DNA from: Pseudomonas cavernicola
GTDB lineage: Bacteria > Pseudomonadota > Gammaproteobacteria > Pseudomonadales > Pseudomonadaceae
Assembly: GCF_003596405.1 (NCBI RefSeq)
Contig: NZ_QYUR01000006.1
Span: 496,001-560,000 of the forward strand
DNA length: 64,000 nt
Direction of reading: 5' to 3'
Position 1 is the first letter of the stretch; the number at the start of each line of letters is the position of its first letter. Below, piece after piece: positions 8,305-15,972 of the stretch. The notes beneath the pieces were generated by a model, which was given only the letters and a program-made list of their open reading frames with translations, was not told the origin of the DNA and made no database searches. The translations under genes and the position numbers were made by a program.

Positions 8305-9183
8305 ATGCCTGCCAGCACTCCCGCCCTGACCGCTTACGACCTGACGCAATTTCGCGCCATCCAGCAACTCGCCTATCGCTGTGCGGAAAGTATCGCCAAG
8401 GAACTCAAGCCCGGCATCAGCGAGAAGGAAACCGCGGCGCTGATGAAGACCTGGCTACAGGATCACGGGGTGCAGGACTGGTTCCATCAGCCCTTCGCTT
8501 GGTTCGGCCGACGCACCGCGTTCGAGGGCTTCGACGGCCTGCGTCACCTGGGTGGCTTCAACTTGGCGTTCTATCCAGGCAAGCAGCGCTTGGAAGAAGG
8601 CATGCCCTTTATCCTCGACTGCGCGCCAACCCTCGGTGCCTATACCGCCGATATCGGCTACTCCGGCGCACTCGGCGAGAACTTGATGGTGGAGCGGCTG
8701 CTGGATGACCTGATGGCCCATCGCCAACTGATAGTCGAGCAAATCAAACAGCGCTTGCCCATGGCCCAGGTCAGCCAGGCAGTGGATCGCCTGTGCGCCG
8801 AGCAGGGCACCCTGCCGCGGCACAAGGCCTATCCGTTCGAGGTTCTGGCCCATCGGGTAGAGAAGCTCGGCGAACGCAAAAGCGGGCCCTCAGTGGCGCG
8901 GTTCGGCGTGCGCAATATCGCCACCCTGATGAAGAACGCGCTGATCACCGGCCGGCGCGAGGGTTGGTCGCCGCTCTGGTCGAGCAATGCCCGCTCGGAG
9001 CATCCACCGACGCCTGGGCTCTGGGCGGTGGAGCCGCACCTGGGCTTTCGCGGGGTCGGCGCCAAGTTCGAGGAACTGCTGGTGGTCACCGAGACCGACG
9101 CCTATTGGTTGGACGACGACCTGCCCCACGTGCGCCGCTGGCAGGCGCGTGGCCTGCTCGCAGCCAAGCCGGTGGCCGCATGA
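8305..9183 (+). CDS. M24-family metallopeptidase-like enzyme (aminopeptidase P / creatinase fold)
   Basis: This 292-residue pita-bread-fold protein has the five expected M24 metal ligands in order: two Asp in ILDCAPTLGAYTAD, His in FEVLAHRV, Glu in WAVEPHLG and Glu in KFEELLVV. Metal binding should therefore be intact. Typical reactions are Xaa-Pro cleavage or creatine-type amidohydrolysis; the substrate is not evident. CGGAGAAC precedes the ATG at 8305. The next gene starts at 9180 with an ATGA overlap, so the two are coupled. It is the first gene of the putative four-gene unit opposite the MerR regulator. Confidence 0.8.
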   Translation: MPASTPALTAYDLTQFRAIQQLAYRCAESIAKELKPGISEKETAALMKTWLQDHGVQDWFHQPFAWFGRRTAFEGFDGLRHLGGFNLAFYPGKQRLEEGMPFILDCAPTLGAYTADIGYSGALGENLMVERLLDDLMAHRQLIVEQIKQRLPMAQVSQAVDRLCAEQGTLPRHKAYPFEVLAHRVEKLGERKSGPSVARFGVRNIATLMKNALITGRREGWSPLWSSNARSEHPPTPGLWAVEPHLGFRGVGAKFEELLVVTETDAYWLDDDLPHVRRWQARGLLAAKPVAA

Positions 9184-10958
9184 ACGCGCAGCTGAAGCTC
9201 GAACCAGGGCAGCTGGAAGCGGAACATCAGCGGGTCACAGGCGATGGCGTCGAACTGGCGGCCTACCGCTGGGGCAACACTAGCGGCCCAACCCTGCTGC
9301 TGGTGCATGGCTACCCGGACAACCACGAGGTCTGGCTGCCGCTGGTGCGCGAACTGGCCGCCGACTACCGGATCTTCGCCTACGACGTGCGCGGCTTCGG
9401 TGCCTCGGACAAACCAGGCAAGCGCCTGGACTATCGGCTGGACAAACTGGCCAATGATCTGGAGGCGGTGATCCAGGCACTCAGCCCGGATCAGCCGGTA
9501 CATCTGGTCGCCCATGACTGGGGCTCGATCCAGAGCTGGGAGGCAGTGACCGAACCGCGCCTGGCACCGCTGCTGGCCTCCTACACGAGCATTTCCGGGC
9601 CCTGCCTCGATCATGTCGGCCATTGGATGCGCGACCGCCTTCAGCAGAAAAGCCCACGCGCCTGGGCGCAGGTTGGCGGGCAGTTGCTGAGCTCCTGGTA
9701 CATCGGCCTATTCCATACGCCCTGGCTGCCGGAATTGGCCTGGCGCGCCGGTCTGACCCGGCTCTGGCCGAAGTATCTGCAGCGGGTCGAAGGCGTACGA
9801 GGTGCCAAAGCCAGCGCCAGCCTCGCTGCCGATGGTCAGCATGGGGTCAAGTTGTACCGCGCCAACTTTATCCACAGCCTGTTCCAGCCACGCCAGCGCC
9901 ATACCGAGGTGCCGGTGCAGCTAATAGTGCCGACCCGCGATCGTTATGTGCGACCACAACTGTTCGAGCAGCTGTCGCGCTGGGCACCCAAGCTGTGGCG
10001 CCGCGAGATCCGCGCCGGACACTGGCAACTGCTGGCCGAGCCCACGCAATTGGCAAGCTGGATTCGCGAGTTCGTCCGCTACCAGGAACAAGGTGAGAAC
10101 AGCGAGGCCTTGCAACGGGCGCAGGTCAAACCGGATGCCGGCCCAGATGCCGGCAAGCTGGTGCTGGTCACCGGCGCCGGTGGCGGAATCGGCCGCGCCA
10201 CCCTGCTCAGCTTCGCCGAGCGCGGCGCCAGCGTGCTGGCCGCCGACATCAACCTGCCCGCCGCCGAACGCAGCGCCGAACTGGCCCGGGCCCTCGGCGC
10301 CGGGGCTTACGCCTACCAGCTCGACGTCGGCGACAGCGCGGCGATGGAAGCCTTCGCCGGCTGGGTCAAGGAACGCTTCGGCAGCGTCGACATCCTGGTC
10401 AACAACGCCGGCATCGGCATGGCCGGCGCCATGCTGGACACCAGCGCGGCGGACTGGGAACGCCTGCTGCGGGTCAACCTGTGGAGCGTAATCGACGGTT
10501 GCCGGCTGTTCGCCCGGCAGATGGTCGAGGCCGGCAAGGCCGGGCATATCGTCAATATCGCCTCGGCTGCGGCCTTCGTGCCGTCGCGTAACTATCCAGC
10601 CTATGCCACCAGCAAGGCCGCAGTACTGATGCTCAGCGAATGCCTGCGGGCCGAGTTGGCCGGGCAAGGCATAGGCGTGACGGCCGTGTGCCCTGGCCTG
10701 GTCAACACCGGGATCATTCAGGCCACCCGCTTCAACGGCCTGAGTGCCGCCGCAGAAGCCAAACAAAAAGCCAAAACCCAGCGCCTCTACCGCCGCCGCA
10801 ACCTCAGCCCCGAGACAGTCGCGCAACAACTGGTGCGCGCCGTGCAGCACAACAAAGCGGTGATCGCCGTCGGCGGCGAGGCGCACCTGAGTGTCGCCCA
10901 GTGGCGCTTCGCGCCTTGGCTGTCACGGTTGCTGGCCCGCCTGAATCTGGCCGCCTGA
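9180..10958 (+). CDS. alpha/beta-hydrolase (epoxide-hydrolase-like) fused to a short-chain dehydrogenase, EphD architecture
   Basis: This 592-residue fusion has an N-terminal half (about 1-300) that is an alpha/beta hydrolase. It shows the oxyanion-side motif HGYPDNHEVW, YDVRGFGASDKP, the nucleophile elbow LVAHDWGS with Asp where epoxide hydrolases have it, and a late GHWQLLAEP histidine. The C-terminal half (about 320-590) is a classical SDR with LVTGAGGGIGRA for NAD(P) binding, NNAGIG, a catalytic serine in NIASAA and YPAYATSK as the Tyr/Lys pair. The same fusion and length occur in mycobacterial EphD as I remember it. A plausible reaction sequence is epoxide opening followed by alcohol oxidation or ketone reduction on a hydrophobic substrate. 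Both active sites look intact. Confidence 0.9.
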   Translation: MNAQLKLEPGQLEAEHQRVTGDGVELAAYRWGNTSGPTLLLVHGYPDNHEVWLPLVRELAADYRIFAYDVRGFGASDKPGKRLDYRLDKLANDLEAVIQALSPDQPVHLVAHDWGSIQSWEAVTEPRLAPLLASYTSISGPCLDHVGHWMRDRLQQKSPRAWAQVGGQLLSSWYIGLFHTPWLPELAWRAGLTRLWPKYLQRVEGVRGAKASASLAADGQHGVKLYRANFIHSLFQPRQRHTEVPVQLIVPTRDRYVRPQLFEQLSRWAPKLWRREIRAGHWQLLAEPTQLASWIREFVRYQEQGENSEALQRAQVKPDAGPDAGKLVLVTGAGGGIGRATLLSFAERGASVLAADINLPAAERSAELARALGAGAYAYQLDVGDSAAMEAFAGWVKERFGSVDILVNNAGIGMAGAMLDTSAADWERLLRVNLWSVIDGCRLFARQMVEAGKAGHIVNIASAAAFVPSRNYPAYATSKAAVLMLSECLRAELAGQGIGVTAVCPGLVNTGIIQATRFNGLSAAAEAKQKAKTQRLYRRRNLSPETVAQQLVRAVQHNKAVIAVGGEAHLSVAQWRFAPWLSRLLARLNLAA

Positions 10959-10976
10959 TCGATAAGGAGAACAACA

Positions 10977-11864
10977 ATGAGCGAACAACCGCATCGCCTG
11001 GAACAACGCAAAGTACGCTTCGACTTCGCCGACACCCCGCTGCACTGGGTACCCGGCGAAGCGGAGGCCTCGCACATCATGAATACCCTGCACATCCTGC
11101 TGCCGGCCGGCGAGTTCTGGTTCTGCCGGGTCTACAATCGCGCCTTGCCGTTGGTGACCGACGCACAAGTCGGCGAGGATGTACGCGGCTTTATCCGCCA
11201 AGAGGCGCAGCACGCCCGCGCCCATGACAGTGCGCTAACGCCCTATCTGGTGCGCCACGGTATCGACCACAGACCTTTCACAAAACGCCTGGAGTGGCTG
11301 TTCGAAAAGGCGTTGTGCGACTACCCGCTGGGGGAAAACAAGCTGAGCCGACTACTGCAAACCTGGTGGCTGCGCCAGCGGGTCGGGTTCATCGCCGCCG
11401 TCGAGCACTTCACCTGCGTGCTCGGTGACTGGATCATCACCACCCGCAGTCTGGATGACGCCGACCCGGTGATGCTCGACCTGCTGCGCTGGCATGGTGC
11501 CGAGGAAATCGAGCACCGCTGCGTCGCCCATGACCTGCATGTGCACCTGGGCGGCAGCATCCTGATGCGCTGGCTCTATATGTTGATTGCAGTACCGGCG
11601 CTGATCTTCCTGTTCAGCGCTGGCTCGCGGCTGATGATGCGCCAGGACCCGACGACTCGTTACCGCCCCGGCTTTTTCAAGCTCTGGTACGAGCTGGGCA
11701 AGCGCGATGTGCTGCCGCCTATGGGTGGTACTGGGCGCTCGGTGCTGCGCTACTTCCTGCCTTGGTTCCATCCGCGTAGCGAGGGGAATATCAAGGTCGC
11801 GCTGGACTATCTGCAGAACTCGCCAGCGGCGCAGCGGGCAGCGACCGAAGCGCAACGCGGTTGA
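10977..11864 (+). CDS. PF10118-type 'metal-dependent hydrolase' with a ferritin-like di-iron residue pattern
   Basis: This 295-residue protein resembles the family named predicted metal-dependent hydrolase (COG3687/PF10118). The metal-ligand candidates are Glu46, Glu76-x-x-His79, Glu143 and Glu177-x-x-His180. That is the E, ExxH, E, ExxH spacing of four-helix di-iron carboxylate proteins. A hydrophobic segment around 190-215 suggests membrane association. AAGGAG precedes the ATG 18 bases after the hydrolase-SDR stop, so it is probably in the same operon. Family membership is from recognition; oxidase or oxygenase chemistry is my inference from the ligand pattern and neighbours. Confidence 0.8.
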   Translation: MSEQPHRLEQRKVRFDFADTPLHWVPGEAEASHIMNTLHILLPAGEFWFCRVYNRALPLVTDAQVGEDVRGFIRQEAQHARAHDSALTPYLVRHGIDHRPFTKRLEWLFEKALCDYPLGENKLSRLLQTWWLRQRVGFIAAVEHFTCVLGDWIITTRSLDDADPVMLDLLRWHGAEEIEHRCVAHDLHVHLGGSILMRWLYMLIAVPALIFLFSAGSRLMMRQDPTTRYRPGFFKLWYELGKRDVLPPMGGTGRSVLRYFLPWFHPRSEGNIKVALDYLQNSPAAQRAATEAQRG

Positions 11865-11903
11865 ACGTGAAGGCTGGGGCAGTGCTTCACCCCGCCTACA
11901 AAG

Positions 11904-13391
11904 CTAATCGACCGTCTCGTCGACTGCTTCATTGAAATGCGGCAGACCGGCCGCGCGCTCCAGCAAGTCCGTCGGCAGACTCTTGCTGGCGCGGGCGCCG
12001 AGCAGTTTGAGATTTTCCACGCGGCTGATGATATTACCGCGGCCATCGCTGAGCTTATTGCGTGCCGCGGCGTAGGCCTTGTCCAGCTGTTGCAGACGAC
12101 TGCCGACCTCGTCCAGGTCCTGAATGAAGGCGACGAATTTGTCGTACAGCGCGCCCGCCCGCTCGGCGATCTCGCGGGCGTTCTGGCTCTGCCGCTCCTG
12201 GCGCCAGAGGCTGTCGATCACCCGCAGGGTGGCAAGCAAGGTGGTCGGGCTGACGATCACGATATTCTGCTCGAAAGCCTCCTGGAACAGCCCGGAATCG
12301 GCCTGCAACGCCGCGGCAAAAGCTGCTTCGATCGGTACGAATAGCAGCACGAAGTCCAGGCTATGCAGCCCCTCCAGGCGCTGATAATCCTTCACCGAGA
12401 GGCCTTTGAGGTGGTTGCGCAACGACAGTACATGCTGCTTCAGCGCCTGCTGGCGGAGCGGCTCATCGTCGGCGGCAACAAACTGCTGATACGCGGTCAG
12501 GCTGACCTTGGCATCCACCACCACCTGGCGGTCGCCGGGAAGCAGAATCAACACGTCCGGCTGAAAGCGGTCACCCTCAGCGCCCTTGAGACTGACCTGA
12601 GTCTGATACTCACGACCCTTCTCCAGGCCGGCATGCTCCAGTACCCGCTCCAGCACCAGCTCGCCCCAGTTACCTTGGGTCTTCTGGCCTTTCAAGGCGC
12701 GAGTCAGGTTGGTCGCCTCATCGCTCAGACGCTGGTTGAGCAGTTGCAGGCGCTCCAGCTCCTTACTCAGAGAGAAGCGCTCGCGGGCTTCCTGCTGGTA
12801 GCTCTCCTCGACGCGCTTCTCGAAGGACTGGATACGTTCCTTGAGCGGATCGAGCAACTGTCCAAGGCGCTGCTGACTGGTTTCGGCAAAGCGCTGTTCA
12901 CGCTCATCGAAGATCTTCCCGGCCAGTTCGGCGAACTGCGCACGCAGCTCATCGCGGGAACCTTGCAAGTCGTTCAAGCGCTGCTGATGGCTGTCCTGCT
13001 GCTCACGCAGCTCGGCAGCCAGGCCGGCACGCTCGGCGCTCAGCTGACGCAGCTCGGCCTCTTTCTGTTCACGCTCGGCACGCCAGGCCTGGGCAGCCTC
13101 GCACGCCGTGCCACGTTCAACCTGCAGCAACTCGGTTTCGCGACGAAGGGCGGCCAGCTCGGCTTGCTGCTCGGCTTTAGTCTCGCTGAGTTCGCCGACT
13201 TCACTACGATAAGCATCGAGCTGCGCAGCCAGGCCATCCTGAGCCAGTTGCGCAGTGCTCAAGCGCTCATCGATTAATGCGCACTCCGCCTGCTTGAGAG
13301 CTAAACGCCGTTGCAGCTGCCAAGCCAGCGCCAACAGCGGTACGGCGGCTGCGGACAAACCAATCAGCAAGTTAGGCAAATCGATAGGCAT
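11904..13391 (-). CDS. rmuC: RmuC-family DNA recombination protein
   Basis: This 495-residue protein has an N-terminal membrane anchor (about 5-25), a long coiled coil rich in Glu, Gln and Leu (about 35-230), and the conserved RmuC nuclease-like domain (about 235-450) with TQGNWGELVLERVLEHAGL, KGREYQTQVS, FQPDVLILLPG and VVDAKVSLTAY. RmuC limits inversions at short inverted repeats, apparently by acting on DNA structures. The ATG at 13391 is chosen because it begins the membrane anchor. It is transcribed alone, convergent with the di-iron gene. Confidence 0.93.
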   Translation of the reverse strand: MPIDLPNLLIGLSAAAVPLLALAWQLQRRLALKQAECALIDERLSTAQLAQDGLAAQLDAYRSEVGELSETKAEQQAELAALRRETELLQVERGTACEAAQAWRAEREQKEAELRQLSAERAGLAAELREQQDSHQQRLNDLQGSRDELRAQFAELAGKIFDEREQRFAETSQQRLGQLLDPLKERIQSFEKRVEESYQQEARERFSLSKELERLQLLNQRLSDEATNLTRALKGQKTQGNWGELVLERVLEHAGLEKGREYQTQVSLKGAEGDRFQPDVLILLPGDRQVVVDAKVSLTAYQQFVAADDEPLRQQALKQHVLSLRNHLKGLSVKDYQRLEGLHSLDFVLLFVPIEAAFAAALQADSGLFQEAFEQNIVIVSPTTLLATLRVIDSLWRQERQSQNAREIAERAGALYDKFVAFIQDLDEVGSRLQQLDKAYAAARNKLSDGRGNIISRVENLKLLGARASKSLPTDLLERAAGLPHFNEAVDETVD

Positions 13392-13444
13392 AGTCGGCTC
13401 CGCGCAAGAATGCCGGGCAGTATACCCAGCCCCGCACGACACGC

Positions 13445-13846
13445 TTAAGAATGGGGGTGGAGGTTGTTCAGCAGCCGCTTCGCTTCCGCGGCGGCTTGTT
13501 CCAGCCAATGCCTAGCTTGTTGCGGCTCATGCTGACGTGGCTGGCTGTACAGTCGTCCCAACTCCAACTGAACTCGCCGGCCACCCGCGCGCGCGGCCTG
13601 GTGCAGCAGCTCGAGGCCAATCCGGCGGCCACGGGTATTACCGCAGTCACGACAGAGCAACTGCCCCAGACGACTTTGCGCGACTACCACACTCTGGCGG
13701 GCTGGCAGCTTGAGCAAACGCACAGCGAAACACTTAACACTGGCGACATGCCCCAGCTGTCCAACAACCTGAAAAGCTGGCCGAAGTGGCAGACGTGGGC
13801 GAACCGAGACTGGAGCGGTAGGCCGAGGGAGTGTGACGCGAGGCAT
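13445..13846 (-). CDS. small Sel1-like repeat protein
   Basis: This 133-residue basic protein has Sel1-like helical repeats in its second half: VVAQSRLGQLLCRDCGN, then RRIGLELLHQAARAG, RRVQLELGRLYSQP and ARHWLEQAAAEAKRLL. Sel1/TPR-like repeats mediate protein contacts. The proline/arginine-rich N terminus (MPRVTLPRPTAPVSVRPRLP) is typical of an uncharacterised Pseudomonas family as I recall it. The frame is open further upstream, but I chose the ATG at 13846 because it gives this known-looking N terminus. The function is unknown. Confidence 0.65.
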   Translation of the reverse strand: MPRVTLPRPTAPVSVRPRLPLRPAFQVVGQLGHVASVKCFAVRLLKLPARQSVVVAQSRLGQLLCRDCGNTRGRRIGLELLHQAARAGGRRVQLELGRLYSQPRQHEPQQARHWLEQAAAEAKRLLNNLHPHS

Positions 13847-14467
13847 AAATGACTGGAATGGTGGGAAAGGCGCGCCACACTCCACTCCTTTTTTCGGCGG
13901 TAATGACTTGCCAAAGACGCCCAACCGCGATCTAGAGCAAGCGCTCGGGACAATCCACAGAAGCTGTGGATAACTCAGTGGACAACTTGGTAGCAAGAGT
14001 CGCCAGGCCCGATGGGATGGGCCTCCAAGTCAAACTGATGCTTTTTTCACCAGCTAAAAAAATCTATATTTTTCATTGACTTAATAAATTCACAGAAAGA
14101 ATCAAGAGCTTGCAGGCGCTTGCGGAAGACGCTTGACAAGCCGCTTCGCAATTGTGCACAAGTTTACGCAGAGGCACCCTGGGCGCCCCGTTTGAGGGCG
14201 TCTACGTGGCGCTTTGCTGGTTAAATCTAATAGGCATGTGCGTACTCAAACGAAGCAAGGCACAAGAAAAACGCCCCAACTCGGTCAAGCCCAGCAGGCA
14301 GGCGACAATCAGCCAGAATCGCTGGGGTTGTGCTCGGCAAAGCCGGCGCCAATCCTTGCGCCAAACCTGTGCACTGCAGCACCTCAGCATCCAGACCAAA
14401 CAACTGCGAGCTACCGTCAATAGCCAATGGCCAGATGCACAGCAAGCCGCTCACTCGGTCGCTGGCA
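13847..14467. other. 621-bp gene-poor region
   Basis: I find no convincing gene here. The left part holds a DnaA-box-like cluster (13952-13986) followed by an AT-rich run (about 14055-14095). The rest has open frames on both strands without recognisable protein character; it could be a decayed gene. Confidence 0.4.
13952..13986. promoter_or_regulatory. cluster of DnaA-box-like 9-mers next to an AT-rich stretch
   Basis: TGTGGATAA at 13965-13973 is an exact inverse of the strong DnaA box TTATCCACA. It is flanked by two sites with two mismatches each (13952-13960 and 13978-13986). An AT-rich run with AAAAAAATCTATATTTTTC follows 70 bp on. It could be a DnaA titration or regulatory site. There is no dnaA, rpmH or gidA nearby, so it is not the main origin. 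Confidence 0.35.
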
Positions 14468-15220
14468 TCACGCAGGCTGCGGCAACTGCCCCTCGACCAG
14501 AAAGTCGTCCCAACGAAACAACCGCGGCGTATCGGGGGCCTGCGCATGCTTGAAAGCCACGTAGGCAGCGGTGGTTTCGCACAGCCAGGGCGTCAGGTTA
14601 CGCGGACGCTTTTCCGTGAAAGCTTGCGGGGTATACAGCGCGACATTGGCGCCCCCCAGCGGGCAGCGGGCGGACCGGTATTCAAAAGCCTCCACTCCGG
14701 CACCACGCATCGCCCCACCGAGCGCCTGAGTCGCTCGGTAGTGCAGCGGATCGGTCAGTTCACGCTGATGCTCGCTGAACGGCGGGTGCTGCAACTGGAT
14801 ACCACGCTCAACCCGATAGCGCGCCTCAAATGAAGAATGCTCGGACCAGATACGCCCGCTAGGTGGCGGGCTGAGCATGCCGTCCCACAGCACAAAACGG
14901 TAATACGCCGTCTCGGCCATGGCGGTTTCCAGACGTGTGGCCGCGTAGAACAGACTGGGCTCGTAGACGCCGCCAAAACGCGAGCCCCAGCGCAGCGGCG
15001 GATAGCGAAAAGGGGTTTTCAACAGATAATGCAGCGGTTCGGCGCTTTTCGGCAGCGGCGGTTTGCTGGACTCGATCAACTCTTCCAGCAACGCCTGCTC
15101 CGCCAGGTTGTCGACCAATTGCAGCGTCGCGACCTGCTCCTGGCTTTCCACTATGCGCACCAAACGCCCGCGTAGCGGCTTGATCTGTTCTGCACCGCGG
15201 CAGGCCTGCCAGATATCCAT
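14468..15220 (-). CDS. RES-domain toxin of a Xre/RES toxin-antitoxin pair
   Basis: This 250-residue protein has a RES domain (about 60-230). It carries the hallmark residues RFGGVYEPSLFYAATRLETAMAE (Arg, Tyr and Glu of the fold), ALGGAMRGAGVEAFEYRSAR and a serine-containing turn. RES toxins consume NAD, so this is probably a growth inhibitor neutralised by the upstream Xre protein. It is longer than minimal RES toxins. The ATG at 15220 is preferred over a GTG at 15226 because AAGGAAGAG stands at the right distance. An 80-bp repeat copy lies between antitoxin and toxin. Confidence 0.85.
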   Translation of the reverse strand: MDIWQACRGAEQIKPLRGRLVRIVESQEQVATLQLVDNLAEQALLEELIESSKPPLPKSAEPLHYLLKTPFRYPPLRWGSRFGGVYEPSLFYAATRLETAMAETAYYRFVLWDGMLSPPPSGRIWSEHSSFEARYRVERGIQLQHPPFSEHQRELTDPLHYRATQALGGAMRGAGVEAFEYRSARCPLGGANVALYTPQAFTEKRPRNLTPWLCETTAAYVAFKHAQAPDTPRLFRWDDFLVEGQLPQPA

Positions 15221-15241
15221 GGCCACTCTTCCTTAACTTGA

Positions 15242-15323
15242 CTAAGAACCTGTAAGCGCAGGTCAGGCCAGCCGGTTTTCAACGCAACATAGCCAACCGC
15301 AGCAGATATGAAACAGGTTCTCA
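15242..15323. repeat. short copy of the TNAGAACCTGTTC repeat family between antitoxin and toxin
   Basis: On the minus strand it begins TGAGAACCTGTTTCATATC, continues with CTGCTGCGGTTGGCTATG and GTTGCGTTGAAAAC, and ends in CAGGTTCTTAG. It is a shortened relative of the copies at 37451, 43908 and 54274, lacking their GCTCATTTAC centre. Its first TGA (15321-15323) is the stop codon of the Xre gene. Confidence 0.8.
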
Positions 15324-15692
15324 GACCTTGCCGCGAATGGCATCCAGGTATTCGACCACCCGCACCAGCCCTTGCACGCTCCCCATCTGCTGCAGCGGCA
15401 CGCCCGCCAGATGCCGGTTTTCGGTGCGCAGAAAGTGCCGCATGTCGCCGAGATTGCCGCCGAACAAGGCGAACAAGGCCCGATAGGCACGGATCAACAA
15501 CAAGGCCAGTTCACCGGTCTTGCTCTGCGGACGCAAGCCGCCGCTGTCCTGCCAGCGGGTGATCGCAGTGCGATGCACGCCAACAATCTCCGCCAACTCC
15601 TGCTGCGTCAGCCCCAGTTGTTCTCGGGTATTGAGCAAGGCCTTGGCCAGCACCGTATCGGCGTCAGGTAAGGCTTTAATGAGTGCGCTCAT
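15321..15692 (-). CDS. Xre/MbcA/ParS-type antitoxin
   Basis: This 123-residue protein has an N-terminal helix-turn-helix (ALLNTREQLGLTQQELAEIVGVHRTAITRW, about 18-47) and a C-terminal DUF2384-like toxin-binding domain (RHFLRTENRHLAGVPLQQMG, VQGLVRVVEYLDA). This is the usual partner of RES toxins: it binds the toxin and represses the shared promoter. The toxin gene follows on the same strand after about 100 bp, an unusually wide gap filled by a repeat. The promoter should lie in 15693-15780, where TATTTGATATTAG is AT-rich. Confidence 0.9.
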   Translation of the reverse strand: MSALIKALPDADTVLAKALLNTREQLGLTQQELAEIVGVHRTAITRWQDSGGLRPQSKTGELALLLIRAYRALFALFGGNLGDMRHFLRTENRHLAGVPLQQMGSVQGLVRVVEYLDAIRGKV

Positions 15693-15972
15693 GGCGAAAC
15701 CCCCTGTGCGTTTGCAACAATACTAATATCAAATAGCACAAACACACAAGGAAAGCCCCATTCGATAACCGAGCCCAGGCCGTGAGAGCCCAACTAACAG
15801 TGATTTGTTTAGAAGACTGGTTCGACGTTGTGGGCAAAGCAGAAAAACACCGCAAACAGTGGGTAAATCTGCACATGAGTTGCACCAAGGATTACCGCCT
15901 ACCTATAGTCAACGGCATCGGTAAGCAACAGCCAGTCAACGACATCCCTCAGCGAACTTTTAGTCAGACATC

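Noticed and set aside
12363..13277. Leu/Gln-rich plus-strand frame opposite rmuC
   Set aside because: It is the antisense image of the RmuC coiled coil; the RmuC motifs on the other strand are clear.
13952..14095. Main chromosome origin
   Set aside because: Only one exact DnaA box, and none of dnaA, dnaN, rpmH or gidA nearby.
14152..14553. Overlapping short frames on both strands left of the RES gene
   Set aside because: No conserved motif, poor ribosome sites and atypical composition. It could be a relic but I cannot support a pseudogene call.
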